A stretch of 37,811 nucleotides of DNA from Oscillospiraceae bacterium (GCA_031288675.1 JAITQY010000178.1:1-37811), one strand, 5' to 3'; shown: positions 8,451 through 16,231, counted from the first letter of the stretch. Translations and numbers: made by a program. The notes: a model not told the origin generated them from the letters alone.

Positions 8451-9638
8451 ATGAAAAAGAAAACAGTAATCGCAGCAGTGTGTATGCTGATTGCGTTAGT
8501 TGGTGTTGTCGCTACTTTTCTTGCCTATAAACCGGCACATAGAGAACCGTTGGCAAGAATATGGGAAATTCCCACTGTTTCCGAAACATTGACAGGAATA
8601 GTCGAAGAAAAAGTGTCCGTGGTTGCCGTGTTAAATGATAGTTATATTTATAAACTTTTTTATGAAGATACTGTCAGAACAACCCCAAGACCAATCGGCA
8701 GAAGTCCCGATGGAATTTCTTACTACCGTAGATATTTTGACGATGGAGAAACAATTAAGCTTGGGACAATTAACCCTTTTATAATAGGGATGGGCGAAAC
8801 CGCAATTGTTGACAATGTTTTATATTTTTGCGTTACATCCGCAGATGAAATGGGGAGCGAAAATAACAATCTGTATGGTATTGACCTTGCCACCAATCAG
8901 CTTGAAGTCTACTATACGGACAACGAAGTGATTCCTATTATGGAGATATTTGCCTATAATAACAAACTCTTATTTTTGAAAACTAAAAGAAACGGAGACG
9001 ATGCACATTCTTATTTTGAGATTTTTGACCCCAAGGACGGCAGTATAAAAAAGGTAAATGAACATATTGTCAATCATCCACTCGACACAGGTTCAGTTAT
9101 AATGACCTGTTTTATCAACGGCGATACTGTCTATGCTTGGGTGGACGAATATGAAGAAGATGGAACCAGAATATCTACAATTCGTGCATATGACAAGAGT
9201 TTCCGTTGCATTCAAACAATAAGCCTTGGTGAGGTATCCGATTACATCAAAGAATCCCGTGTGGATCAAATTGCCGTGTTCGGTGACTATATTTACTTGC
9301 ACAATCTGTCAGGATACAATGTAGTCGGCAAGATAGAAAACGACACCATAAAAGCGGTGTTGAAAAAAAGAGATTTAATGCTCCGCCCAAATGAGAAAAG
9401 CGGCAAAATGCAAGACATTCAGATGTTTTATGTACGTCAAACAAATTCGTACTATATTCTAGACATTGAAAATGATGAAATTACGGAAAAGTCACTCGAA
9501 CCATTTGAAGATTATATCACCAGAGGCGCACAAATAAATGCTGATACAGTCTTGATAATTCAAGAAGGAAAGCCCGGAGAACACATCAGCGATAAACCCT
9601 ATCGCTATATAATCTGCAACATTGACTCATTAAAATAA
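8451..9638 (+). CDS. Membrane-anchored extracellular protein, probable beta-propeller, function unknown
   Basis: This is a 395-residue protein with a single N-terminal transmembrane segment (about residues 5-26) preceded by MKKK and followed by no lipobox Cys. It is therefore a membrane-anchored ectodomain or an uncleaved signal anchor. The remainder is beta-rich with recurring strand-turn patterns (NNLYGIDLATNQLEVYYTDN, SYFEIFDPKDGSIKKVNEH, YIYLHNLSGYNVVGKIEN, YYILDIENDEITEKSLEP), suggesting a DUF5050/WD40-like beta-propeller. I do not recognise a named family. GGAG lies seven bases before the ATG. It follows the secreted C39-like peptidase by 57 bases in the same direction, and both share an AT-rich composition. 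A working partnership (docking, inhibitor or substrate) is possible but unproven. Confidence 0.75.
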   Translation: MKKKTVIAAVCMLIALVGVVATFLAYKPAHREPLARIWEIPTVSETLTGIVEEKVSVVAVLNDSYIYKLFYEDTVRTTPRPIGRSPDGISYYRRYFDDGETIKLGTINPFIIGMGETAIVDNVLYFCVTSADEMGSENNNLYGIDLATNQLEVYYTDNEVIPIMEIFAYNNKLLFLKTKRNGDDAHSYFEIFDPKDGSIKKVNEHIVNHPLDTGSVIMTCFINGDTVYAWVDEYEEDGTRISTIRAYDKSFRCIQTISLGEVSDYIKESRVDQIAVFGDYIYLHNLSGYNVVGKIENDTIKAVLKKRDLMLRPNEKSGKMQDIQMFYVRQTNSYYILDIENDEITEKSLEPFEDYITRGAQINADTVLIIQEGKPGEHISDKPYRYIICNIDSLK

Positions 9639-9640
9639 AA

Positions 9641-9676
9641 AACAGGCAGCTGTTGAAAACAGCTGCCTGTTTTTTT
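9641..9676. terminator. Bidirectional rho-independent terminator
   Basis: A perfect 12-bp stem (CAGGCAGCTGTT / AACAGCTGCCTG) is flanked by an A-run on the left and a T-run on the right. It can terminate both the membrane-anchored protein gene (plus) and the convergent acyl-CoA synthetase gene (minus). Confidence 0.9.
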
Positions 9677-9685
9677 ATATTGCAT

Positions 9686-11347
9686 TTATCCGTTCTTTTT
9701 CCTTATTTCCGCGCGTTTGATTTTACCCCCGATAGTCTTTGGAAGTTCATCTACAAACTCAACGATACGCGGATATTTATATGGCGCGGTGACCCGCTTA
9801 ACGTGATCTTGCAGTTCTTTCACAAGGTCATCGCCGGGCGCGTAGCCTTTGGCAAGCACTACGGTCGCCTTTACTACCTGTCCGCGTATCGGGTCGGGCG
9901 CTCCGGTGATTGCGCACTCCACAACGGCAGGATGCTCAATTAGAGCGCTCTCAACCTCAAACGGACCGATTCGGTATCCGCTGGATTTAATCATATCGTC
10001 GCTGCGTCCGACAAAATAATAGTAGCCGTCACTATCGCGCCAAGCCATATCATGCAGATTGTAATACTCTCCGCCGAGCGCATCATCCGTAGCGTCAGCG
10101 TCGCCGTAGTAACCGACGAACAATCCGGTGGGCTTCACCGCAGGAAGGCAGATACCTCCCTCCTCGCCGTCCTCGCTCTCGTTATAGTCTGCGTCAAGCA
10201 GTCTTGCGTTCACTATCGGCGAAGGCTTGCCGGTCGAACCCGGTTTGATAGGATCCCAGCCGAAGTTAGCTAACAATACCGGACCTTCCGACTGACCAAA
10301 GCCCTCGTATATCTCATGCCCCGTGTATTGCTTCCACTGTTTTACGACCTCCGGATTCAGCGGTTCACCCGCAGTTGCGCAATGGCGGATACTTGACAAA
10401 TCAAACTTTGTCAGGTCCTCCTGCAACATAAACCGGTACATAGTAGGCGGAGCGCAGAATGTCGTTACCTTATACTTCTCTAATACAGACATCAGTTTTG
10501 ACGGAACGAACTTATCCATATCATAGCCGAATATAGACGCGCCGCAAATCCACTGACCGTAAATTTTACCCCAGCCGAATTTAGCCCACGCGCTGTCAGC
10601 TACGCTCATATGCAGCATATTTTCCTCAACGTGCTGCCAGTACTTTGCTGTAAGAATGTGTCCTAACGGATGTATAAAATTATGCATTACCATCTTAGGC
10701 ATTTTTGTGGTACCGGACGTAAAGTAAATCAGCATTATATCTTCGTTCCGCGTCACGCGCCCGAGCGTCCACTTATCACTGACAGACTCGTCCTCAAGCA
10801 CGTTATCAAGGTCAGTCCAGCGCCCGCGGGTATCAGTCTCTCTTTGACCGCCGTTAACGATAAGGAAGTTAGTTAAGCTCGGCGCTTCCTCCGCAGCCTG
10901 CTCTGTCTGACCTATTACAAAGTCGTCGTCCACGCAGATTATTGTCTTAACATTGCCGGAGTTTGCGCGGTACGCTATGTCCTTTTTGGTCATTTGCAAA
11001 CTGCCCGGAATAACGATTGCCCCGAGCTTATGCAACGCCGCAGCGCATACCCAGTATTCCCACCGGCGGCGAAGTATCAGCATAACCATATCGCCTTTGT
11101 TGACGCCGAGGGAGTGAAGATAATTGCCGGCGCGGTTGCTCAGACGGCTAATATCTCCGAACGTAAATGTACGTTCGTGTCCGTGGTCGTCAACCCACAG
11201 CAGCGCCCGCTTGTCCGGTTCAACCTCTGCCCAGGCATCGACAATATCGAAGCCGAAATTGAAGTTTTCCGGCACATTTATTTTGAAATTTTCCTTAAAA
11301 TCATTGTAAGAATCGAATTCGATTCGGTCTAAAAATCGCGGCAGCAT
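9686..11347 (-). CDS. AMP-forming acyl-CoA synthetase, acetyl/medium-chain type
   Basis: This 553-residue adenylate-forming enzyme activates a carboxylic acid with ATP to an acyl-AMP and transfers it to CoA. Visible motifs are the P-loop-like YFTSGTTKMPKMVMHN (about 205-220), the A5 segment YEGFGQSEGPVL (about 345), GRSDDMIKSSGYRIGPFEVE (about 445-465) and the C-terminal catalytic Lys in PKTIGGKIKRAEIR (about 535-548). Overall pattern resembles the medium-chain acyl-CoA synthetase (ACSM) group rather than canonical Acs, which is about 650 residues. Chain-length preference cannot be read from sequence. AGAGGA lies six bases before the ATG. A 24-residue ORF lies just upstream in the same direction and the promoter at 11549-11576 serves both. 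Confidence 0.9.
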   Translation of the reverse strand: MLPRFLDRIEFDSYNDFKENFKINVPENFNFGFDIVDAWAEVEPDKRALLWVDDHGHERTFTFGDISRLSNRAGNYLHSLGVNKGDMVMLILRRRWEYWVCAAALHKLGAIVIPGSLQMTKKDIAYRANSGNVKTIICVDDDFVIGQTEQAAEEAPSLTNFLIVNGGQRETDTRGRWTDLDNVLEDESVSDKWTLGRVTRNEDIMLIYFTSGTTKMPKMVMHNFIHPLGHILTAKYWQHVEENMLHMSVADSAWAKFGWGKIYGQWICGASIFGYDMDKFVPSKLMSVLEKYKVTTFCAPPTMYRFMLQEDLTKFDLSSIRHCATAGEPLNPEVVKQWKQYTGHEIYEGFGQSEGPVLLANFGWDPIKPGSTGKPSPIVNARLLDADYNESEDGEEGGICLPAVKPTGLFVGYYGDADATDDALGGEYYNLHDMAWRDSDGYYYFVGRSDDMIKSSGYRIGPFEVESALIEHPAVVECAITGAPDPIRGQVVKATVVLAKGYAPGDDLVKELQDHVKRVTAPYKYPRIVEFVDELPKTIGGKIKRAEIRKKNG

Positions 11348-11379
11348 AAAAAATCCTCTTTCTTTTATAAATTTTAGAG

Positions 11380-11454
11380 TTAGATTTTTTTCGCCGCGAC
11401 TATAGCCTCACGGCTTGTCATAGCCGGAATTGCGGTCGACAGCCCAAGAGACAT
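11380..11454 (-). CDS. Possible 24-residue small protein or leader peptide upstream of the acyl-CoA synthetase
   Basis: The ORF begins MSLGLSTAIPAMTSREA and ends VAAKKI. It has a very good ribosome binding site (AAAGGGGTGG, four bases before the ATG) and lies in the leader between the promoter and the synthetase gene, whose start is 32 bases downstream. It has no Phe/Trp-type codon run that would mark a classical attenuator, and no membrane segment. It could be a co-translated small protein or a translational-coupling leader. It was recognised only from ribosome binding site and position. Confidence 0.45.
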   Translation of the reverse strand: MSLGLSTAIPAMTSREAIVAAKKI

Positions 11455-11548
11455 AGTACCACCCCTTTCATAAATCGCGCTAATTCTCTAATATTAACGC
11501 AAAAGGTAAAAATTTATCAGCCCACTCTGATTCAAGTGCTAAAAATAA

Positions 11549-11576
11549 ATTGTACAACTTTTTTTCAGTTTGTCAA
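11549..11576 (-). promoter_or_regulatory. Sigma-A promoter for the acyl-CoA synthetase unit
   Basis: On the minus strand, a perfect TTGACA (11571-11576) is followed after 16 bases by TACAAT (11549-11554). The predicted transcript has an ~88-base leader before the small ORF. The rest of the spacer up to 11742 contains nothing I can identify. Confidence 0.7.
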
Positions 11577-11742
11577 GTGTTTTTATTTCAGCAATTTTAT
11601 AATCCGCGGTATAGTCGGTGGTAAACAGTAAGGGAAGCGAAAAGATTTCCGTTGTACGCATACATGTTAATTCTTCTTTTGCGCAAAATATGTACCGTGT
11701 AATCAAAGATAGTATCAGATTAGTACGGAGTGTTAATCATAA

Positions 11743-12483
11743 CTATTTATCGCTGACCGTCAATTTGTTAATTACCGCGCCGATTATTACGATATTGGCA
11801 CATAGGTATAGCCAAATCATCAGAAAAATTACAGCGGAGACAGAGCCGTATACAAGCGAATACTGCGCTGAGGACGCAACTGTTACAGTAAAAATCACTC
11901 CGGTTGCCGCCAGTCCGAATGCCGCAAGGAATGCGCCGAGCATATGCCGTGTTCCCGGCACGGCGATTCGGTAAAGACCCCAAACGAGTATCAGCAAAAT
12001 CACAAACAAGAGCAAATAGCGCAGGATAGGCAGAGTTCCGCCGACAAACAGAATTATCAAAGCGCCAAAGACTACCGCAAGGAAACCGAGCGCGTATACG
12101 AAGCTCCAAATGAACGGCATCAATCCGGATTTGCCTGTCAAGCCGTGTATGCCCCGGATGATCTCAATAGCGGAACGAAACGCGGCGCTTCCGGCTGTCA
12201 GCATAAGTATAAGAGCGACTGCAAGCATTGCTCCTCCTGCGCTTCCGGCGATGTATGCGGAGTGTTCGCCTAACAGCGACAGCACGGAATCCGGGATGAT
12301 TCCGCGTACCCAGTCAAGCGCGTCGTTTGCCCGGATATTCAGGCGGCTGAGCATTGTATGAACGCATACAAGCAGCGGAAAAATCGACAGAATAAGATTA
12401 TACGCAAGCTGAGCGGCGGTTCCGTCCGCGTTGTTACTTGTATAAAGTTTCATTCCGGTCTTGATAAACGGCAGAAGTTTCAT
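11743..12483 (-). CDS. YihY/UPF0761 family inner-membrane protein
   Basis: This polytopic membrane protein of 246 residues belongs to the YihY/virulence factor BrkB family, formerly miscalled ribonuclease BN. The family opening is recognisable: a short amphipathic stretch, then AAQLAYNLILSIFPLLVCVH (first membrane segment, about residues 24-43). About five further hydrophobic segments follow, ending with VIFLMIWLYLCANIVIIGAVIN. The open frame runs 110 codons further upstream, but that part overlaps the preceding gene. The ATG at 12483 starts MKLLPFIKTGMKLY, matching the family start, though it has no convincing ribosome binding site; a GTG overlapping the upstream stop is an alternative. Cellular function of the family is unresolved. 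It is the second gene of the operon that starts at 13610. Confidence 0.8.
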   Translation of the reverse strand: MKLLPFIKTGMKLYTSNNADGTAAQLAYNLILSIFPLLVCVHTMLSRLNIRANDALDWVRGIIPDSVLSLLGEHSAYIAGSAGGAMLAVALILMLTAGSAAFRSAIEIIRGIHGLTGKSGLMPFIWSFVYALGFLAVVFGALIILFVGGTLPILRYLLLFVILLILVWGLYRIAVPGTRHMLGAFLAAFGLAATGVIFTVTVASSAQYSLVYGSVSAVIFLMIWLYLCANIVIIGAVINKLTVSDK

Positions 12484-12545
12484 TTTGAAAAATATAATAA
12501 GGTTAAAATTATTGGTATTGCGGGACAATTTCCGCGATGTGTAAA

Positions 12546-13334
12546 TCACAGGCGTTTTCTGCCGAGACGTTCGGTGAAACGCTCGGGATCGTCCCAGAAG
12601 CTTGATACGAGTACAGACGCGCCGAAAGCGGCGAGTGATATAAGGTAGTATGCGCACTCTGAAGCGATAGAATACGGCGATTGATAGAAAAATTCCGCAA
12701 GAATACGCAGGATCAGCGCGGCGAACACAAACATAATATTCGGCTCTCTGCGCTCTCCGTGAAACGCATACCATATCAGCCGGACGGTTCCTGCAATCAG
12801 CGCGAACGTACATAGGTACTCCGCCGCGATTAATATGTGCTGTGATGCGGTTTCGCCGGCAAGAGCGGTGAACATATCGTCCAGCGCCTGACGGTTCTCC
12901 ACGGGCGCGCTCTCAAGCAGGGACGCATATCCGGCGTCGTTAAGAGAGCTTGCGATAGCGAGTTTTGACATCGCGGTAAACCCACGCATTATGATTATCG
13001 GAATTATCGCGAAACCGACAGCCAAACCTGACGGATTTGCGCTGGTATCCCACGCTTTTGCGGTCAGTTTGAAAGCGAGGAATATTCCGGCGACCTCCGC
13101 GCACGCGATATAGAGTACCCGAAGCATTGTTCCGCCGGTTCTTGGTATTACAAAACCCGGAAGAATATAGCCGAATATCACATATGCAATCAGCCCCGTA
13201 AAAATAGCAAGTTGTTTCAGGTTGCGGCGGTACACATAGTAGATATAGTACATAAGCGGCGGCAGTAAACACGACGCGGCAATCAACCACAGTGAGTTGA
13301 TATACGAAGCGTCAAAACGAAATGTGTCAGACAT
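12546..13334 (-). CDS. Polytopic membrane protein of unknown function
   Basis: This 262-residue protein has six or seven predicted transmembrane segments, including INSLWLIAASCLLPPLMYYI, AIFTGLIAYVIFGYILPGFV, VLYIACAEVAGIFLAFKL, VGFAIIPIIIMRGF, a segment starting LIAAEYLCTFALIAG, and YLISLAAFGASVLVSSF at the C-terminus. A soluble loop of about 45 residues lies between segments four and five. I do not recognise the family; YhfC-like intramembrane proteases have a similar size, but I see no supporting motif. The start is placed at the ATG at 13334 because AGAGGA lies eight bases upstream; seven further upstream codons are open but lack such a site. It is first gene of an operon with the YihY-like protein, about 60 bases downstream. 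Confidence 0.75.
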   Translation of the reverse strand: MSDTFRFDASYINSLWLIAASCLLPPLMYYIYYVYRRNLKQLAIFTGLIAYVIFGYILPGFVIPRTGGTMLRVLYIACAEVAGIFLAFKLTAKAWDTSANPSGLAVGFAIIPIIIMRGFTAMSKLAIASSLNDAGYASLLESAPVENRQALDDMFTALAGETASQHILIAAEYLCTFALIAGTVRLIWYAFHGERREPNIMFVFAALILRILAEFFYQSPYSIASECAYYLISLAAFGASVLVSSFWDDPERFTERLGRKRL

Positions 13335-13357
13335 AGTAAAATTCCTCTTTGGCAAGT

Positions 13358-13441
13358 TAGTCGACAGTCCATAGTTGGCAGTCGAGAGTGGACGAGAGAT
13401 AGTCGGCAGTCATTAGTCGGGAGTAGACAGTGGACGAGAGA
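13358..13441. repeat. Two-copy 42-bp imperfect tandem repeat
   Basis: Copies at 13358-13399 and 13400-13441 begin TAGTCG and end AGTGGACGAGAGA, with roughly 80 percent identity and no gap. Within each copy, shorter AGTCGNCAGT-like units recur. It lies in the untranslated leader of the membrane-protein operon. Confidence 0.75.
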
Positions 13442-13470
13442 AACGCCCTGCGGGGAACGAGGGATATATC

Positions 13471-13490
13471 GGGCGAGCGATGGCTCGCCC
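13471..13490. repeat. REP-like palindrome
   Basis: GGGCGAGC and GCTCGCCC form a perfect 8-bp stem around a 4-base loop, followed by CTACGGGAACGGG. GC-rich palindromes of this kind are typical of dispersed intergenic repeats. It lies just beside the 42-bp tandem repeat, and no other copy occurs in this window. Confidence 0.55.
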
Positions 13491-13581
13491 CTACGGGAAC
13501 GGGAGAAACGCCACACGTGGGACGGGTTTAGATTACAGAGACGTTAATCATTAAATATTAGTCACTAATCATTACGCAAGT

Positions 13582-13610
13582 ATTATAGCACAAAGTTTCT
13601 GATTTGTCAA
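13582..13610 (-). promoter_or_regulatory. Sigma-A promoter for the membrane-protein operon
   Basis: On the minus strand, a perfect TTGACA (13605-13610) and a perfect TATAAT (13582-13587) are separated by 17 bases. Transcription from here would give a leader of about 240 bases containing the REP-like palindrome and the tandem repeats. Confidence 0.8.
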
Positions 13611-13685
13611 GAGAAAATTTGTGTGCAATCGTAAATAATTTATGAACGGCAAAAGAAAGATACATGCCGGAAGCTATAGTTTGTC

Positions 13686-13714
13686 TTGACAACATGGCAC
13701 AGGGAGCGTATAAT
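13686..13714 (+). promoter_or_regulatory. Sigma-A promoter for rsmI
   Basis: A perfect TTGACA (13686-13691) and a perfect TATAAT (13709-13714) are separated by 17 bases. The predicted start site is about 30 bases before the rsmI ATG. Confidence 0.85.
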
Positions 13715-13750
13715 CAAGCTATAAATATTTGCGCCGGAAAGGGGTTCTGA

Positions 13751-14485
13751 ATGCTGTACGTCGTTGCAACGCCGCTGGGTAACGCGGATGATTTGTCTCC
13801 GCGCGCTGCCGAAACGCTTCGCGGGGTTGATTTGATACTATGCGAGGATACGCGTACTTCGTTTCCCCTGTTAAAGCGGCACGGGATAGAAACGCCGCTG
13901 AAGTCATATCATAAATTCAACGAGCGCGCACGCGCTGACAGCATAGCGGAACTGCTTAGCGGAGGTACAAACATCGCGCTTATCACCGACGCAGGGACTC
14001 CGTGCATATCCGATCCCGGCGCAGTACTTATAGACACAGCTGTCAGCGAAGGCGCGGAGATAACAGCCGTACCAGGTCCGTGCGCGGCTATAGCGGCGCT
14101 GAGCATAAGCGGATTTAACGCCGCTTCGTTCGTGTTCCGCGGATTCTTGCCGCGCAAAAAGGGGCAGTTGGCAAAGGTGATCCGTGCAACGCTAAGCGAG
14201 CCAAGTCCGGTGACGGTCTTTTATGAGTCTCCGCTGAGGATAATAGCCACCGCGGCGTGTATGGCGGAGCAAATCCCGGATTCACGGGTTTGCCTGTGCA
14301 ACGATTTAACTAAGCCGCATGAGCGCGTTTACCGCGGAACTCCGCATCAGGTTTTGGAAGAGCTTCAGGCGAACCGTAATGCCGCGAAAGGCGAATATAC
14401 GATAGTTCTCGCACGGGCGAATATTAAACCGTTCAAGTTAGATGACGATGACAGCGAGGAGGATAACGATGACAAAAATCAGTGA
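13751..14485 (+). CDS. rsmI: 16S rRNA (cytidine(1402)-2'-O)-methyltransferase
   Basis: This SAM-dependent tetrapyrrole-methylase-fold enzyme 2'-O-methylates C1402 in the decoding centre of 16S rRNA. The family signatures are MLYVVATPLGN at the N-terminus (usually YVVATPIGN), LILCEDTRTS (about 28), ITDAGTPCISDPG (about 78-90), VPGPCAAIAALSISG (about 103-117) and FVFRGFLPRKK (about 124). At 244 residues it is shorter than the usual 280 or so. The missing part is the C-terminal region, which is replaced by an acidic tail (DDDDSEEDNDDKNQ). AAAGGGG lies six bases before the ATG. Its last 17 bases overlap the start of the Nif3-family gene, implying translational coupling. Confidence 0.93.
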   Translation: MLYVVATPLGNADDLSPRAAETLRGVDLILCEDTRTSFPLLKRHGIETPLKSYHKFNERARADSIAELLSGGTNIALITDAGTPCISDPGAVLIDTAVSEGAEITAVPGPCAAIAALSISGFNAASFVFRGFLPRKKGQLAKVIRATLSEPSPVTVFYESPLRIIATAACMAEQIPDSRVCLCNDLTKPHERVYRGTPHQVLEELQANRNAAKGEYTIVLARANIKPFKLDDDDSEEDNDDKNQ

Positions 14486-15248
14486 TATATATAATTTTAT
14501 CGGAACGAAAGCGCCGTGGGATACAAAGCTAAACTTCGATAACGTCGGGATGTTAGTCGGCGATGCGGAGCGCGGGGTCACGCGGGTTTTAACCGCGCTG
14601 GACATTACGCCAGAGGTGATAGCGGAAGCGGCGGAATTCGGGGCAGAGCTTATCGTATCGCATCATCCGGTTATTTTTATAAACGCGCTGACAAGCGTAA
14701 CCGCGCAGTCCGCGCCGGAAGTACTGGCATTGGCGGAGTATAAAATCGCGGCGATTTGCGCCCACACGAACCTTGACGCCGCGCCGGAGGGCGTTAATTT
14801 TCATCTGGCGAAAAGGCTTGGCTTAATTGAACCGTATGAAGCGGTCGCATCCGATGGAGTGGGGCGTATCGCAAATCTGCCGCAGCCGGTGAAAATGCAG
14901 GATTTTTTGAAAACTGTGTCGGCGGAACTGAAAACCCCGGTGAGATTTTATGATTCCGGAAACGCGGTAAGCAGGGTAGCGGTTTGCGGCGGCTCCGGCG
15001 GCGACTATGCCAGCGCGGATGAAATAGCGCGACACGGCTTTGACACGCTTGTTACCGCCGATATAAAACACGGGCAATGGCTGACCGCCGTTAAACTTGG
15101 ATTGAACCTGATTGACGCAGACCACTTCGCCACGGAGAACGTAATTGTACCTGTGCTGTGCGGCTGGATCAGCGAGGCATTCCCCAATTTAGAGGTCAAA
15201 GTTTCGGAGAGATACGGGCAGACTGTTAAGTTCTTTACGGGGGAATAA
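14469..15248 (+). CDS. Nif3-like dinuclear metal centre protein
   Basis: This 259-residue protein is of the Nif3/YqfO/YbgI family, hexameric toroidal proteins with a di-metal site; annotated in databases as GTP cyclohydrolase 1 type 2 homologues, with no settled biochemical role. Metal-ligand motifs are visible: SHHPVIF (about residues 67-73), AHTNLDA (about 105), and the C-terminal TADIKHGQW and DADHFATENVIV (about 197-225). GGSGGDYASA lies between. It lacks the PII-like insertion of YqfO, so it is the short form. The open frame starts nine codons earlier, but GAGGAGG six bases before the ATG at 14469 decides the start. It forms a two-gene unit with rsmI. Confidence 0.92.
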   Translation: MTKISDIYNFIGTKAPWDTKLNFDNVGMLVGDAERGVTRVLTALDITPEVIAEAAEFGAELIVSHHPVIFINALTSVTAQSAPEVLALAEYKIAAICAHTNLDAAPEGVNFHLAKRLGLIEPYEAVASDGVGRIANLPQPVKMQDFLKTVSAELKTPVRFYDSGNAVSRVAVCGGSGGDYASADEIARHGFDTLVTADIKHGQWLTAVKLGLNLIDADHFATENVIVPVLCGWISEAFPNLEVKVSERYGQTVKFFTGE

Positions 15249-15258
15249 CATAAAAGCG

Positions 15259-15281
15259 GGGAGGGCGTTAGCCCTCCCTTT
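15259..15281. terminator. Bidirectional hairpin terminator
   Basis: A perfect 8-bp stem (GGGAGGGC / GCCCTCCC) with a 4-base loop is followed by TTTAT on the plus strand and by CGCTTTTA on the minus strand. It serves the rsmI unit and the convergent Cys-rich protein gene. Confidence 0.75.
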
Positions 15282-15323
15282 ATCAGATTGTTAAACAGAT
15301 ATTCCGCAGTGACGCATATGCTG

Positions 15324-15662
15324 TTAGTTCTCGTCAGAGAATTTAATATTGTGGTCGCCGCCTCCGCTGCTCATAATATATTGCGTGCCGTCTTTCCGTA
15401 TAGGATAGGACTGCACATCGTCAAGAGCAAGCCCTGTGTTCGGATTGACGCGGGACCAATCTTTTCCGCCGAAATTCCAGTTGTTCTGCGTATACCTGTG
15501 GAATTGACCGAAGGCAACGTTGTTGAACGTAACTTCGCGAGTTTCACCATTCGTTTTAGAGTATCGTATCGTTAAGTCACCCAAAAGCGCGAAATTGCAC
15601 TGACCCCAATCGTCTCTGAAAATTGAGTGTAAAAGTGTGCCCAATCCGTTGCCATCGCCCAC
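15324..15662 (-). CDS. C-terminal part of the Cys/Gly/Tyr-rich surface-type protein, out of frame with its N-terminus
   Basis: This reading frame of about 112 codons clearly codes: FRDDWGQCNFALLGDLTIRY, NNVAFGQFHRYTQNNWNFGG, SRVNPNTGLALDDVQSYPIR and GGGDHNIKFSDEN are well-formed beta-type sequence. The only possible start is a GTG at 15662, without a ribosome binding site and inside the preceding frame. In-frame codons further upstream read WFYNAV, so the protein evidently continues from the gene that begins at 16129. Restoring one T to the T4 run at 15671-15674 would join the two into a single 268-residue protein. Function is unknown. It may be a pseudogene, a sequencing deletion or a programmed frameshift. 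Confidence 0.65.
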   Translation of the reverse strand: MGDGNGLGTLLHSIFRDDWGQCNFALLGDLTIRYSKTNGETREVTFNNVAFGQFHRYTQNNWNFGGKDWSRVNPNTGLALDDVQSYPIRKDGTQYIMSSGGGDHNIKFSDEN

Positions 15663-16129
15663 TGCGTTGTAAAACCACCGACCGGGCGCGCTTGTGCGTG
15701 TCTGCCGATAGGGAATGTGAGCGTGTCCGTACCGCTGTACGTCTGCCCGACCGCAAGGCTATGCGGCTGACCGTCCGAAACCATAAAATCTGTAAGTGTG
15801 AACGAAACGCCTAAAATTGTTGCGACGTTTTTGCCGTCGCTTATCCTGACATCGTTAGTTCTTATCGCCGGCAGGGTGACGGGCGGCACGGTTGCTACGG
15901 GCGGGACGATAGGCGGAAATCCGCCGCCGCTGTTGCCGACGTTAAGACCGCTGTTATATCCGGCGTCATATCCTGTGTTGTATCCGGCGCTGTAGCCCCG
16001 GGCGTATTCGCTTCCGTAACCGTTGCCGCAGCCGCAGGAAGGCGCGGACGCCCCTCCGGCTTGGCAGTAACCGGCATTAGAACATGCCGCGCCGCAGGCG
16101 CAATTGTTTGAAATGTTTTCGCAATACAT
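15572..16129 (-). CDS. Cys/Gly/Tyr-rich surface-type protein, N-terminal part (frame broken at 15671)
   Basis: The frame begins MYCENISNNCACGAACSNAG, with five cysteines in the first 22 residues and two more in the SCGCGNGYG stretch. GY-repeat units follow (GYSAGYNTGYDAGYNSG, residues ~46-62), then a Pro/Val linker (FPPIVPPVATVPPVTLP) and a beta-rich domain from about residue 90. No signal peptide, membrane segment or anchor motif is present. AAGGA lies seven bases before the ATG at 16129. The sequence is convincing to about residue 152; the last ~33 codons of the printed frame look out of frame, and the natural continuation is in the -1 frame down to 15324. It is last in a row of three genes for signal-less, Cys-rich surface-type proteins. 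The family is unrecognised. Confidence 0.7.
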   Translation of the reverse strand: MYCENISNNCACGAACSNAGYCQAGGASAPSCGCGNGYGSEYARGYSAGYNTGYDAGYNSGLNVGNSGGGFPPIVPPVATVPPVTLPAIRTNDVRISDGKNVATILGVSFTLTDFMVSDGQPHSLAVGQTYSGTDTLTFPIGRHAQARPVGGFTTQWAMATDWAHFYTQFSETIGVSAISRFWVT

Positions 16130-16231
16130 AATAATTTCCTTTCTTTGCTATGTCAGAGAGCACAGCCTCCGACAGAATACTTACTGTTCCCACCCAACCG
16201 CCCGCAAGTTACCAAGTATTCTTTTTGAAAA

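Noticed and set aside
11618..11974. Plus-strand 118-codon frame
   Set aside because: Mostly antisense to the YihY-like gene, no ribosome binding site, low-complexity non-protein-like sequence.
12484..12813. 110-codon N-terminal extension of the YihY-like protein
   Set aside because: It overlaps the upstream membrane-protein gene in another frame, is Arg-rich shadow sequence, and the family start is at 12483.
13651..13750. tRNA or small RNA gene before rsmI
   Set aside because: No cloverleaf or family motif; the region is fully explained by a consensus promoter and ribosome binding site.
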